From JAADCS01 sp964473735 (GTDB lineage Bacteria > Hydrothermota > Hydrothermia > LBFQ01): a stretch of DNA of 24,422 nt. Positions 1 through 7,233 of this stretch are shown here, one piece after another (within the stretch, counting starts at the first letter, position 1; each line of letters starts with the position of its first letter). The translations under genes were made by a program, and so were the position numbers. The stretch is taken from contig CAYYQD010000023.1 of assembly GCA_964473735.1 (NCBI GenBank), forward strand, positions 1-24,422, read 5' to 3'. The notes under the pieces were generated by a model. That model saw only the letters and a program-made list of their open reading frames with translations, did not search any database and was not told where the DNA came from.

Positions 1-2
1 GA

Positions 3-1433
3 TTACCCTACGCTACCCTCCATCTCCAGCTCTATCAGTCGGTTCAGCTCAACGGCGTACTCCATGGGCAGGGTCTTGGTAAAGGGCTCTATGAAACCCA
101 ACACTATCAGCGTGTAAGCCTCCGGCTCGGACAGGCCCCTGCTCATCAGGTAGAAGAGCTGGTCGGAGCCGATCTTCCCAACGGTGGCCTCGTGTCCGAT
201 ATGCACGTTCTCCTCCTCAACCTCTATGTAAGGGTAAGTGTCCGTCCGGGAGTGGGGGTCAAGGAGCAGAGCGTCGCACTGTACGGTGGATTTCACGTGA
301 TGGGCGCCCTTTACCACCTTGAGCAGTCCTCTGTAGGATGCCCTACCACCGTCCTTGGATATGGACTTGGAGGTTATGGTGGAGGTGGTGTAGGGGGCTA
401 AGTGAATGGCCTTGGCTCCGCTGTCCTGAATCTGACCCTTACCGGCGTAGGATACCGTAAGGAGCTCCATTCTCGCCCCCGGCTCCTTGAGAATGGCACC
501 GGGGTACTTCATCGTGACCTTGGACCCCAGCTCACCGTTGACCCACTCCACGAAGGCGTCCCTGTAAGCGACGGCCCTCTTCGTTACCAGATTGTAGATG
601 TGCTTCGCCCAGTTCTGGATGGTGGTGTATCGGACGTGGGACCCTCTCTTGGCTATCACCTCAACGACGGCGGAGTGAAGAGAACCGGAGGAGTAGATGG
701 GGGCGGTACAACCCTCAATGTAATGCACCTTCGCCCCCTCCTCAACGATTATAAGAGTCCTCTCAAACTGGCCGAAGTTCTCCAGATTTATGCGGAAGTA
801 AGCCTGAAGGGGGAAATCCACCTCAACGCCCGCGGGTACGTACACGAAGGACCCTCCCGACCACACGGCCGTATTCAGGGCAGCGAACTTGTTGTCAGCG
901 TAGGGAACGACGGTACCGAAGTACTCCCTGACCAGATCCGGGTACTCCCGCACGGCCGTGTCCATATCCACGAAGATGACCCCCTTCTTCTCCAGGTCCT
1001 CCCTTATCCTGTGATAGACGACCTCGCTGTCGTACTGGGCGCCCAACCCCGCCAACCATTTCCTCTCCGCCTCCGGCACGCCCAACCTCTCAAACGTCCT
1101 CTTGATGGAGTCGGGTACGTCCTCCCAGCTGCGGGCCTTTCGGTTGGGATCCGTGGGGGACGCGTAATAGACGATCCTGTCAAACATCCTCTCCACCTCG
1201 GAGAGGTCCGGTCCCCACTTGGGCATGGGCATACGCACGAAGGCATCGTAGGCCTTAAGCCGTATCTCCCGCATCCAATCCGGCTCCCCCTTTATGTGGG
1301 AGATCTCCTCCACGAGCTCCCGGGAGAGGCCGGGCTTCCCGATGTACTTGTACTCTATCTCGTCTTTAAAGCCGTACTTGCTGTAGTCAAACTCCAGCTG
1401 CGGTTTCTCCAGCTTCTTGACTTCCTGTGCCAT
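3..1433 (-). CDS. sufB: Fe-S cluster assembly scaffold protein SufB
   Basis: SufB is the core scaffold subunit of the cytosolic SufBC(D) complex, on which iron-sulfur clusters are assembled before transfer to apoproteins. The 476-residue protein has the usual SufB length. It shows family landmarks: an N-terminal stretch with RAYDAF-like context (KAYDAFVRMPMPKWGPDL), the central beta-helix region with VPAGVEVDFPLQAYFRIN, the EGCTAP segment, and the C-terminal GHEATVGKIGSDQLFYLMSRG block typical of SufB/SufD. The ATG at 1433 is chosen because a TAGAAT -10 box lies 7 nt upstream and no Shine-Dalgarno is visible, so the message is probably leaderless. The stop lies three bases from the window edge, so sufC or sufD could follow to the left but cannot be seen. 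The SufB versus SufD call rests on length and on the conserved C-terminal block. Confidence 0.95.
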   Translation of the reverse strand: MAQEVKKLEKPQLEFDYSKYGFKDEIEYKYIGKPGLSRELVEEISHIKGEPDWMREIRLKAYDAFVRMPMPKWGPDLSEVERMFDRIVYYASPTDPNRKARSWEDVPDSIKRTFERLGVPEAERKWLAGLGAQYDSEVVYHRIREDLEKKGVIFVDMDTAVREYPDLVREYFGTVVPYADNKFAALNTAVWSGGSFVYVPAGVEVDFPLQAYFRINLENFGQFERTLIIVEEGAKVHYIEGCTAPIYSSGSLHSAVVEVIAKRGSHVRYTTIQNWAKHIYNLVTKRAVAYRDAFVEWVNGELGSKVTMKYPGAILKEPGARMELLTVSYAGKGQIQDSGAKAIHLAPYTTSTITSKSISKDGGRASYRGLLKVVKGAHHVKSTVQCDALLLDPHSRTDTYPYIEVEEENVHIGHEATVGKIGSDQLFYLMSRGLSEPEAYTLIVLGFIEPFTKTLPMEYAVELNRLIELEMEGSVG

Positions 1434-1440
1434 AGAGGAT

Positions 1441-1446
1441 ATTCTA
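1441..1446 (-). promoter_or_regulatory. -10 box for sufB (leaderless)
   Basis: TAGAAT on the minus strand, preceded by G and followed by 7 nt before the ATG. Transcription should begin at or next to the start codon. No clear -35 is visible. Confidence 0.6.
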
Positions 1447-1469
1447 CGGCTGAATCTTGACTTTATGTG

Positions 1470-2123
1470 TCAGGATTTGGGACCCCCTAACAGGATGGCC
1501 GCCAGAGACGAGGACACGACCGCCAGTACGGTGTTCTCCCATCGGAGGGGGAGGAGTTCCACGGCTCCCACGACCACCCCCACGGCGAGGAGTTCAACCG
1601 GTCTCCCTAAGGCCAGACCCACGGCCACGCTCCAGAGTACGAAGGCAACGTATCCGGACAGGCTCTTACCGTTTTGTAGTCTCGGACCTCCCACCGTCTT
1701 TCCCACTAAAGAGGCCAGAGCGTCCCCCGGGATTGATACGGCCAACCCGACGAGGGCCCACTTCCCGAACAGGGTAAGGGATAGGGCCACCCCCAGAGTC
1801 ATGCGCGTGGCGTCGCTTATCTCCCTCCTCTCTCTGTCCCGCATGAAGCGACCCGTGAGTCCCTCAAGTTTCACGAATAGGGCACGGTATTGGGGTAGGA
1901 TGAGGCGGGCCCCGTCAAGGACCCCTACGTAGAGGGCGGAGCCCCACGTTATGAGGGGGTCGGAGAGTAGGTACAAGACCAGAGCGTAAAAGAAGGCTAC
2001 CAGGTGGAAGGACTTACGGAAGACTTCGCCGCTCAGGGTTTGAAGCCTACGAGATAAGTGACCAGACTGTCCGAGGAGGTTATGGCCACGTTCTTCACCG
2101 GACCTATCCCGCTCTTCCACCAT
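1470..2123 (-). CDS. VTE5/DGK1/SEC59-type CTP-dependent lipid kinase-like membrane protein
   Basis: A hydrophobic protein of up to 217 residues with about six membrane segments. It matches the phytol/dolichol/diacylglycerol kinase (CTP-dependent) family by its N-terminal EVFRKSFHL (family: RK-x-x-HL) and by GDALASLVGKTVGGPRLQNG followed by KSLSGYVAF (family: GDA-x-A-x-x-G ... GKSxEG). Such enzymes phosphorylate polyprenols, phytol or diacylglycerol in the membrane; the substrate cannot be read from sequence. It is the last gene of the FKBP operon. The start is uncertain: ATG 2123 or GTG 2120 would overlap the upstream gene by about 90 nt and add a charged, non-family N-terminus of roughly 29 residues. 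A CTG at 2036 overlapping the upstream TGA (CTGA) would start just before the conserved RKSFHL block. I list the longest form and consider the short one plausible. Confidence 0.75.
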   Translation of the reverse strand: MVEERDRSGEERGHNLLGQSGHLSRRLQTLSGEVFRKSFHLVAFFYALVLYLLSDPLITWGSALYVGVLDGARLILPQYRALFVKLEGLTGRFMRDRERREISDATRMTLGVALSLTLFGKWALVGLAVSIPGDALASLVGKTVGGPRLQNGKSLSGYVAFVLWSVAVGLALGRPVELLAVGVVVGAVELLPLRWENTVLAVVSSSLAAILLGGPKS

Positions 2124-2797
2124 ATCTTCAGGAGGGTTATTTCAACTCCTAAGCTGCACACTCCTCCCTTTATGAAGTAATCCACCCTTATGGACTTTGG
2201 GTACTCCTTCCGTCCCCTGAACCTGTCGGTAGTCGCCTCGTAGGACACGTCCTCGTACCCCTGTGCCTTCCCCCATATGTCAAGGGTCAGGGAGCAGGTG
2301 TCGGAGCCGATTATGATCTTCCCTCTACTCTTCGTCATCAACCACTCCGTACCCGGTCTAACGTACAGAGGGAGCCAGCTCACCAGAACGCTGTCCTCCT
2401 CGTATACGAAGTAGATCATCTGACTTCCGTACGGTATGCTGTCGGGGAACAGCCCCTTCGTGGGAAGCCACTCTTTTATGAAGGAGGCGTGAAAGAACAC
2501 CGTGTTGGTATCCACGACGAGTCCAGCGTAGGAGCTCTCGTGCCTCTTATACACCCTCCACGCCGGAACCTCCTCACGACCCCCATTCGCCGTGCCCTCA
2601 ACGGTCAGGGTGGTATCCTTCAGGACGACTATGGAGTCCAGGGGTATGGGAAGGGAGTCGGGGTAGTCGGGCGGAACGTCCTCCTCGTAGTACCAGACCA
2701 CCCCTTTCCCTATAGGATATACGAAGAAACCTTCGGGGAGCCCTCTGTACCGACACCCCAACGTTATAAGGGCCGCTACGAGGAACCACCTCCTCAT
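2033..2797 (-). CDS. Hypothetical lipoprotein
   Basis: A 254-residue protein of unknown function. The N-terminus MRRWFLVAALITLGC has a basic n-region, a hydrophobic core and a lipobox (LGC, Cys15), so it should be processed by signal peptidase II and anchored to a membrane. The mature part is rich in beta-forming residues and aromatics, with two later cysteines (in DTCSLT and GGVCSLG) that could form a disulfide. I recognise no family motif. It lies 5 nt downstream of the FKBP stop, with a weak AAAGG near its ATG, and overlaps the lipid-kinase-like gene. The three are probably cotranscribed from the promoter before the FKBP gene. A role in envelope lipid or folding work is suggested only by these neighbours. 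Confidence 0.7.
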   Translation of the reverse strand: MRRWFLVAALITLGCRYRGLPEGFFVYPIGKGVVWYYEEDVPPDYPDSLPIPLDSIVVLKDTTLTVEGTANGGREEVPAWRVYKRHESSYAGLVVDTNTVFFHASFIKEWLPTKGLFPDSIPYGSQMIYFVYEEDSVLVSWLPLYVRPGTEWLMTKSRGKIIIGSDTCSLTLDIWGKAQGYEDVSYEATTDRFRGRKEYPKSIRVDYFIKGGVCSLGVEITLLKIWWKSGIGPVKNVAITSSDSLVTYLVGFKP

Positions 2798-2802
2798 ACC
2801 TT

Positions 2803-3288
2803 TCAGTGGTGATGCTCCCCCTCTCCGTGAGCGTGGCCGTGCTCCAGCTCCTCGGGTGTGGCCTCCCTGACGTTCAGAACCTCTATCTCAAAGATGAGGT
2901 CCTTACCGGCGAGGGGATGGTTCATATCAACTATGACCTCGTGGTCGTTGGCGGAGAGTACCACCATCTGGATGGGCCCCTCGGGAGTGTCGGCCTGGAG
3001 TACCATACCCCTCTCCAGCTCCATATCTCCGAACAGCTCCCTCGGCACCACCTGAAGGAGCTCGTCCCTCTTAGGTCCGTAAGCCTCTTCGGCCTTCAGC
3101 TCTATATCCCTCTTCTCCCCCGCCTCCATCCCCACCATCTTATCCTCAAGGGCAGGGATGATCCTCTGGCTACCCACTAAGACCGTCATGGGCTCGCCGT
3201 GCTCTTTGCTGTTCTCCAGCACCTCACCCGTCTCCTTATCTTTAAGGACGTAGTGGAAGGTTACCACTTTGCCTTTCTCTACCTTCAT
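2803..3288 (-). CDS. slyD: SlyD-like FKBP-type peptidyl-prolyl isomerase
   Basis: A 161-residue cis-trans prolyl isomerase and chaperone of the SlyD group, expected in the cytoplasm (no signal peptide). The FKBP core is split by an insert-in-flap domain as in SlyD: the N-terminal KGKVVTFHYVLKDKETGEVL and the GSQRIIPALEDKMVGMEAGEK flank, the insert from about residue 70 to 120 (with AEEAYGPKRDELLQVVPREL), then the NHPLAGKDLIFEIEVLNVREAT closing strand. The C-terminus is His-rich (HGHAHGEGEHHH), the nickel/zinc-binding tail of SlyD. It heads an operon with the lipoprotein and lipid-kinase-like genes. The promoter has both a -35 (TTGAAA) and a -10 (TATAAT, 9 nt before ATG), so the transcript is probably leaderless. 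Confidence 0.93.
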   Translation of the reverse strand: MKVEKGKVVTFHYVLKDKETGEVLENSKEHGEPMTVLVGSQRIIPALEDKMVGMEAGEKRDIELKAEEAYGPKRDELLQVVPRELFGDMELERGMVLQADTPEGPIQMVVLSANDHEVIVDMNHPLAGKDLIFEIEVLNVREATPEELEHGHAHGEGEHHH

Positions 3289-3297
3289 GAGTCCCGT

Positions 3298-3325
3298 ATT
3301 ATACGGTCGCCGGTACGAATTTCAA
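3298..3325 (-). promoter_or_regulatory. Promoter of the slyD operon
   Basis: On the minus strand, TTGAAA (3320-3325) and TATAAT (3298-3303) are separated by 16 nt. The ATG follows 9 nt after the -10. This is the best complete sigma-70-type promoter in the window. Confidence 0.75.
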
Positions 3326-3514
3326 CCTGAGGAGAATATTCCCTTCCGCTCTACGTCGTTTATATGGTGTTATCTTCCAAAGCTATTAAGGTTGTCGGAC
3401 GGAGTGTGGAAAGGATAGGCAGAACCGCAGGTCATGGACGTAATGGAGCGGAGAAGGCCCGACCCTTAGAAATTTCGGGCCGTAGCACGGTAGTGGATGG
3501 TAAAGGGAAATGGG

Positions 3515-3552
3515 GGTATCACTTTGGGTATAAATCTCACGAAAGTGATACC
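3515..3552 (+). repeat. 38-nt hairpin repeat, copy A
   Basis: Perfect 11-bp stem GGTATCACTTT / AAAGTGATACC around a 16-nt loop beginning GGGTATAAATCT. It aligns without gaps to copies B (7793-7830) and C (18531-18568). Stem position 5/34 is T-A here, T-G in B and C-G in C, so pairing is kept while sequence changes. Confidence 0.85.
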
Positions 3553-3699
3553 GTGTTCGCTACACGTTCGGCCGATATCGTACCCCTACGCTTAGCACGA
3601 TAAGCGGGACTACATCCGAACAAGGGGTCGGGAACACCTCTAACATTTCAGAAGTCTCAAAACGCACCTTGAAAATACACCCTCTGTTGATTAATGAAG

Positions 3700-3772
3700 A
3701 GCCAGCGGTGGGACTCGAACCCACAACCTGCGCATTACGAATGCGCCGCTCTGCCGGTTGAGCTACGCTGGC
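3700..3772 (-). tRNA. tRNA-Thr (anticodon CGU)
   Basis: The minus strand folds into a full cloverleaf: acceptor GCCAGCG/CGCTGGC, D stem GCTC/GAGC, anticodon stem GCGCA/TGCGC with loop TTCGTAA (anticodon CGT), T arm GTGGG-TTCGAGT-CCCAC. The anticodon arm closely resembles E. coli tRNA-Thr(CGU). CCA is not encoded. The discriminator base is U, whereas A is usual in bacterial threonine tRNAs. The gene points away from hpt and has its own -10 box 11 nt upstream. Confidence 0.97.
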
Positions 3773-3783
3773 CCGAGGACGCT

Positions 3784-3789
3784 ATTATA
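3784..3789 (-). promoter_or_regulatory. -10 box for tRNA-Thr
   Basis: Consensus TATAAT on the minus strand, 11 nt before the mature tRNA 5' end, leaving a short 5' leader for RNase P. No clear -35 is seen. Confidence 0.65.
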
Positions 3790-3836
3790 AAGGGGAAAGG
3801 CTACCGCCCTGCTGCGAGCCACCCAGCTTCCGAGGG

Positions 3837-3842
3837 TAGAAT
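3837..3842 (+). promoter_or_regulatory. -10 box for hpt (leaderless)
   Basis: TAGAAT preceded by GGG, with 7 nt to the ATG at 3850. This decides the hpt start, because the reading frame stays open upstream through the tRNA gene. Confidence 0.65.
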
Positions 3843-3849
3843 ACCCTCT

Positions 3850-4368
3850 ATGGCCTTCCGTATAGACGAAGGGGAGATCAAAAGCAGGGTAAAGGAGCTG
3901 GCGGAAGAGATAAACAGGGACTACGCCGGTAAAGAGGTCCTGTTGGTAGGGGTTCTGAAGGGAGCCTTCATCTTCTTAGCCGACCTCATAAGGCACCTTC
4001 GGATCCCCGTGAAGGTGGATTTCTTAGCCGTATCCAGCTACGGGGAGCGTACGGAGAGCAGCGGCGAGGTCCGGCTCATAAAGGACCTTGACCATCCCGT
4101 TGAAGGGGAGCACGTGCTGATAGTGGAGGACATTCTGGATACGGGCCTTACCCTCTCCTACATAGTTCGTATGCTTCAGGATCGGAACCCCGCCTCCCTG
4201 AAGACGGTCGTCCTCCTTGACAAGCCGAGTCAGAGGAAGGTGGAGTTTAAGGCGCACTACGTGGGGTTTGAGGTGCCACCGGTCTTCCTGGTCGGATACG
4301 GCCTTGACGCCTACGAGAAGTACCGCAACCTCCCCTACATAACCGAGCTATCTGCGGTGGAGGAGTAG
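3850..4368 (+). CDS. hpt: Hypoxanthine phosphoribosyltransferase
   Basis: A 172-residue cytosolic purine-salvage enzyme that joins hypoxanthine or guanine to PRPP, giving IMP or GMP. The PRPP loop is IVEDILDTGLTLS (residues 91-103), the flexible loop is SSYGERTESSGEV (about 62-74), and the purine-binding end is VGYGLDAYEKYRNLPYI (149-165). The reading frame is open further upstream, back through the divergent tRNA, but family length and the TAGAAT box 7 nt before ATG 3850 fix the start. One base separates its stop from the coaD ATG, so the two are coupled. It heads a three-gene operon with coaD and the endonuclease III-like gene. Confidence 0.95.
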   Translation: MAFRIDEGEIKSRVKELAEEINRDYAGKEVLLVGVLKGAFIFLADLIRHLRIPVKVDFLAVSSYGERTESSGEVRLIKDLDHPVEGEHVLIVEDILDTGLTLSYIVRMLQDRNPASLKTVVLLDKPSQRKVEFKAHYVGFEVPPVFLVGYGLDAYEKYRNLPYITELSAVEE

Positions 4369-4369
4369 T

Positions 4370-4864
4370 ATGCACAGGGCTGCCCTCTATCCCGGAACCT
4401 TTGACCCCTTCACCTTAGGCCACCTTGACATAGTTGAGAGGGCGTCCCGCCTGTTTGACAGGGTGCTAATAGGGGTCGCCGAGCCCCGCCATAAGACCCC
4501 CCTCCTCCCTCAAGACGTTCGGATAGAGCTGGTCAGGCAGAGTGTGTCTCATCTACCCAACGTTGAGGTAAAGGGTTTCTGTAAGCTGTTGGTGGAGTTC
4601 GCCAGAGAGGAGGGTATAAGGGTGGTGATAAGGGGGATAAGGGCGGTGTCGGACTACGAGTACGAGATGAAGATGGCGTGGATGAACAAGAAGCTGTACC
4701 CGGAGCTGGAGACGATATTCCTGCTATCCTCCGAGAAGTACGCGTACCTCTCCTCCTCCTTCGTCAAGGAGATCTTCTCCCTGGGGGGAGACGTATCCAA
4801 CTTCCTCCCGGACCCGGTGGCCCGGTACCTGAAGAGTATGAGAAGCGGAGAGGGTGAGGTCTGA
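4370..4864 (+). CDS. coaD: Pantetheine-phosphate adenylyltransferase
   Basis: A 164-residue enzyme that transfers AMP from ATP to 4'-phosphopantetheine, making dephospho-CoA in the penultimate step of CoA biosynthesis. The nucleotidyltransferase signature YPGTFDPFTLGHLDIVERA (residues 7-25) carries the TxGH-like nucleotide-binding motif. RGIRAVSDYEYEMKMAWMNK and the YAYLSSSFVKEI segment near residue 125 are standard for CoaD. GGAGGAG, formed by the last codons of hpt, sits just before the ATG and serves as Shine-Dalgarno. The 3' end overlaps the next gene by 11 nt. Confidence 0.96.
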   Translation: MHRAALYPGTFDPFTLGHLDIVERASRLFDRVLIGVAEPRHKTPLLPQDVRIELVRQSVSHLPNVEVKGFCKLLVEFAREEGIRVVIRGIRAVSDYEYEMKMAWMNKKLYPELETIFLLSSEKYAYLSSSFVKEIFSLGGDVSNFLPDPVARYLKSMRSGEGEV

Positions 4865-5486
4865 CGTAGAGCGGGTATTTCTAAGGCTGCTGTGCCACTT
4901 CGGTCCGCAGGGTTGGTGGCCCCGTATATGGAAGGGGGGGAACTTCCGGGATGAGGTCGTGATCGGGGCGGTTCTGACGCAGGGGACCCTCTGGAAGAAC
5001 GTGGAGAGGGCTCTAAGGAACCTTGAAGAGGCCGGAATAGGGAACCTGAAGTCTCTGGCGACGACACCGGACAACCTCCTCCACTCCCTCCTTAGACCGG
5101 CGGTCTACGTGCGCCGTAAAGTCAGGACCTTGAGGGAGTTGAGCTCCCTCCTCTCGTCCGTGGATGTGCCGGGACGTGAGGACCTGCTGAAGGTTTATGG
5201 CATAGGGGAGGAGACGGCCGACGTTATACTCCTGTACGCCTACGACGTCCCCACCTTCGTTCTGGACAACTACACACGCAGATGGGCCCAACGCTTCTTC
5301 GGTCGTAGGATGAGGGACGGGGAGCTGCGAAATCTCCTTTACCTAAACGGAGACCTGTACTACCTGAAAGAGATGCACGCCCTACTGGACGAGCTGGGCA
5401 AGAGGTACTGCGGACCTAAGCCGAGGTGCGAAAGCTGTCCCTTAAGACGATGGTGCCGCCACTTTAAAGGAGGTCCTCCCTCCTGA
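4854..5486 (+). CDS. Endonuclease III-related HhH-GPD DNA glycosylase (MagIII-like)
   Basis: A 210-residue base-excision-repair glycosylase with a helix-hairpin-helix (LLKVYGIGEETADVILLYA, 111-129) and a C-terminal [4Fe-4S] motif at Cys186, Cys192, Cys195 and Cys201. The catalytic Asp is probably Asp138 in FVLDNYTRR. The Lys of bifunctional endonuclease III in the hairpin (usual GRKTA) is replaced by Glu (GEETA), so it should be a monofunctional glycosylase of the endonuclease III-related/MagIII group that removes damaged bases such as 3-methyladenine. The substrate is inferred. The start is GTG, overlapping the coaD end by 11 nt. Its 3' end overlaps the convergent MutS2 gene by 23 nt. Confidence 0.88.
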   Translation: MRSDVERVFLRLLCHFGPQGWWPRIWKGGNFRDEVVIGAVLTQGTLWKNVERALRNLEEAGIGNLKSLATTPDNLLHSLLRPAVYVRRKVRTLRELSSLLSSVDVPGREDLLKVYGIGEETADVILLYAYDVPTFVLDNYTRRWAQRFFGRRMRDGELRNLLYLNGDLYYLKEMHALLDELGKRYCGPKPRCESCPLRRWCRHFKGGPPS

Positions 5487-7227
5487 CCTCCACCACGAAG
5501 TTCCTGACCTTCACCTTTACCTTTTCCCCTTCCACTTTCAACACCTTACCCGTCAGTCCTAAGGACTTGACGAAGTACTCCTCCCCCTCCCTTACTTCTT
5601 TGCGCGGAGCCACCTCATTTACCGTCCGGTATATCTCCTCCACCTTTCCCCTACCGGATAGGGCCGCCCTTACCTTTTTTAGGGCCTCCCTTACCTCCTC
5701 CCTCTCCTTATCCAACTTCCGCAGTTTCCTCTCGTACTCCTCCTTCAGACGCACGACGTAGGAGGGGACCTGCCGCAGGACCTCCTCGGCGTAGGATATA
5801 ACCTCCGGGGGCAGGAAGGCTCTGGCGGTACGGAGCCCACCGCTCTCTCCCACCTTTCCGACGACGAGGCGGTAGCCGTCAACCGTGGAGACGGAGAAGA
5901 AGTCCGAGGTCTTGGCAAGCAGCTTCAAAGTAGAGAAGTGGGTGCTCATAAGGATATGCACCCCTCTATCGCTGAAGTACTTGGCTATGCTGTAGGCCAG
6001 AGCCGACGCTTCGTCGGGGTCGGTTGAGGCGAAGACCTCGTCAAAAAGCACGACGTCCCCAACCTCCGCTCTGGCAACTATCTCCCTCAGGCCCTGAAGC
6101 TCCGCCGTGAAGCTGGAGAGGCCGGATCTCACGTCCGTACCCGTCTCAAACCCCAACATATGCACCCGGGCCCCCTCCGGGACCTCCACCTCCTCGGCGG
6201 GGACGGGTATCCCCATTGAGGCCATAAGTACGGCGAAGGCCACGGTACGGAGGGCGACGGTCTTACCCCCGGCGTTGGGTCCTGTTATGAGGAGGGCCTT
6301 ACGCTCCATGGTGAGGTCAAGGGGTACGACCTTACCCCTCTTAACCCGGTAGAGAATTGGCTCCTTAGCCCCCTTAAGACGGAGGGCCCTCCCGAACTTC
6401 GGTATAACGGCCTTGAAGTCAAGGGCAAAGCGGGCCCGGGCGAAGATACTGTCAAGCCTGCCAACGTTTAGGTGGAGACGGCGGAGCAGGTCCATACTCC
6501 GGATCACCCTGTTGGCCAGAGACTTAACTACGCGACTCTCGTACTCCCTTATCTGATCCTCCACCTGTACCAGAGTGTTCTGGACGGGTACTACCTCGTA
6601 AGGCTCAACGAATATGGTCTCCGTCGTGGCGGAGAAGCCGTGCACTATTCCGTCAATCCTGTAGTTGGATATGACGGCTAAGGACAGGCGCCCCCCCTTC
6701 ATCACGGGCTGTTTCTCCCGGAGCTTGTCGTAGTGACGTCTTATCAGGTCTGAGTACAGGCTCAGGAGCCTTTCCCGTACCTCGTTTCTCCTCCTTATCA
6801 GGTCCGAAAGGGTGGAGTGTCTGTCCGTACGCACCTCGCCCGAAGGTGTCAGGTTCTCCTTTATCTCCCGGGAGAGCCTTACGAGATGGGTGGGAACGTT
6901 GAGGTGGCGGGCCAACCTGTTGGAGTGTATCCTCTCCCTCAGGGCGAGCACCTTATCAACGAACCGAGCTACTGTGAAGAGCTTCTCACCGTTCAGGGTA
7001 CCGTACCTTTCAAGGTAGGTGAATACTTCCCCTAAATCCGGTATCGCCGGGAAGCTGAGGGACATCCCCCTCTCGTACTCCAGCAGTACGGCGGAGATGT
7101 CGTTGAGGTCGGCCCGGGCACGGGAGTAGTCCGGTTCTAACGAATAGATGGTACTCTCACCGATAGACGTGGAGCAGTATCCGGCGACTAAGTCCAGTAC
7201 CTCCCTCCGCAGCCTATCGGTCGCCAT
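5464..7227 (-). CDS. mutS2: MutS2 family ATPase lacking the Smr domain
   Basis: A 587-residue MutS2-type protein. The N-terminal core and lever helices (1-300) lead to an ABC-type ATPase: Walker A GPNAGGKT (316-323), SSFTAEL (371-377), Walker B VVLFDE (392-397) and the STH switch (428-430). A charged coiled coil follows (about 475-530), then a KOW-like strand region (GEEYFVKSLGLTGKV to the end). Typical MutS2 is near 780 residues and ends with a Smr nuclease domain; here the protein stops just before it, so endonuclease activity is probably missing. The post-Walker-B loop is FASTDPDEA instead of the usual GAGTDPxEG. Known MutS2 proteins suppress recombination or rescue collided ribosomes. It lies 6 nt downstream of the copper-chaperone gene. 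Confidence 0.92.
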   Translation of the reverse strand: MATDRLRREVLDLVAGYCSTSIGESTIYSLEPDYSRARADLNDISAVLLEYERGMSLSFPAIPDLGEVFTYLERYGTLNGEKLFTVARFVDKVLALRERIHSNRLARHLNVPTHLVRLSREIKENLTPSGEVRTDRHSTLSDLIRRRNEVRERLLSLYSDLIRRHYDKLREKQPVMKGGRLSLAVISNYRIDGIVHGFSATTETIFVEPYEVVPVQNTLVQVEDQIREYESRVVKSLANRVIRSMDLLRRLHLNVGRLDSIFARARFALDFKAVIPKFGRALRLKGAKEPILYRVKRGKVVPLDLTMERKALLITGPNAGGKTVALRTVAFAVLMASMGIPVPAEEVEVPEGARVHMLGFETGTDVRSGLSSFTAELQGLREIVARAEVGDVVLFDEVFASTDPDEASALAYSIAKYFSDRGVHILMSTHFSTLKLLAKTSDFFSVSTVDGYRLVVGKVGESGGLRTARAFLPPEVISYAEEVLRQVPSYVVRLKEEYERKLRKLDKEREEVREALKKVRAALSGRGKVEEIYRTVNEVAPRKEVREGEEYFVKSLGLTGKVLKVEGEKVKVKVRNFVVEVRREDLL

Positions 7228-7233
7228 CCCGTC

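Larger units (their letters stand above)
3289..3699. other. Non-coding interval between slyD and tRNA-Thr, rich in hairpins
   Basis: No credible gene lies in these 411 bases. The left end holds the slyD promoter. Further right are a hairpin with 7-bp arms GGCCCGA/TCGGGCC around a 12-nt loop (about 3456-3481), the 38-nt hairpin repeat copy A (3515-3552), directly after it a 5-bp hairpin CGTGT/ACACG (about 3553-3567), and a weaker CGCTT/AAGCG stem further on. The density of stems suggests a transcribed structured RNA or an inserted palindromic element. No matching -10 box for a plus-strand RNA could be fixed. Confidence 0.5.

Noticed and set aside
402..1460. Long open frame on the plus strand opposite sufB
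   Set aside because: It mirrors the sufB codons, has Pro/Gly/His/Leu-rich composition without any domain, and runs antisense to a clearly conserved gene.
3364..3603. 79-aa open frame in the slyD-tRNA gap
   Set aside because: It contains the whole hairpin repeat and another hairpin, has no -10 or Shine-Dalgarno at a suitable distance, and lacks protein-like composition.
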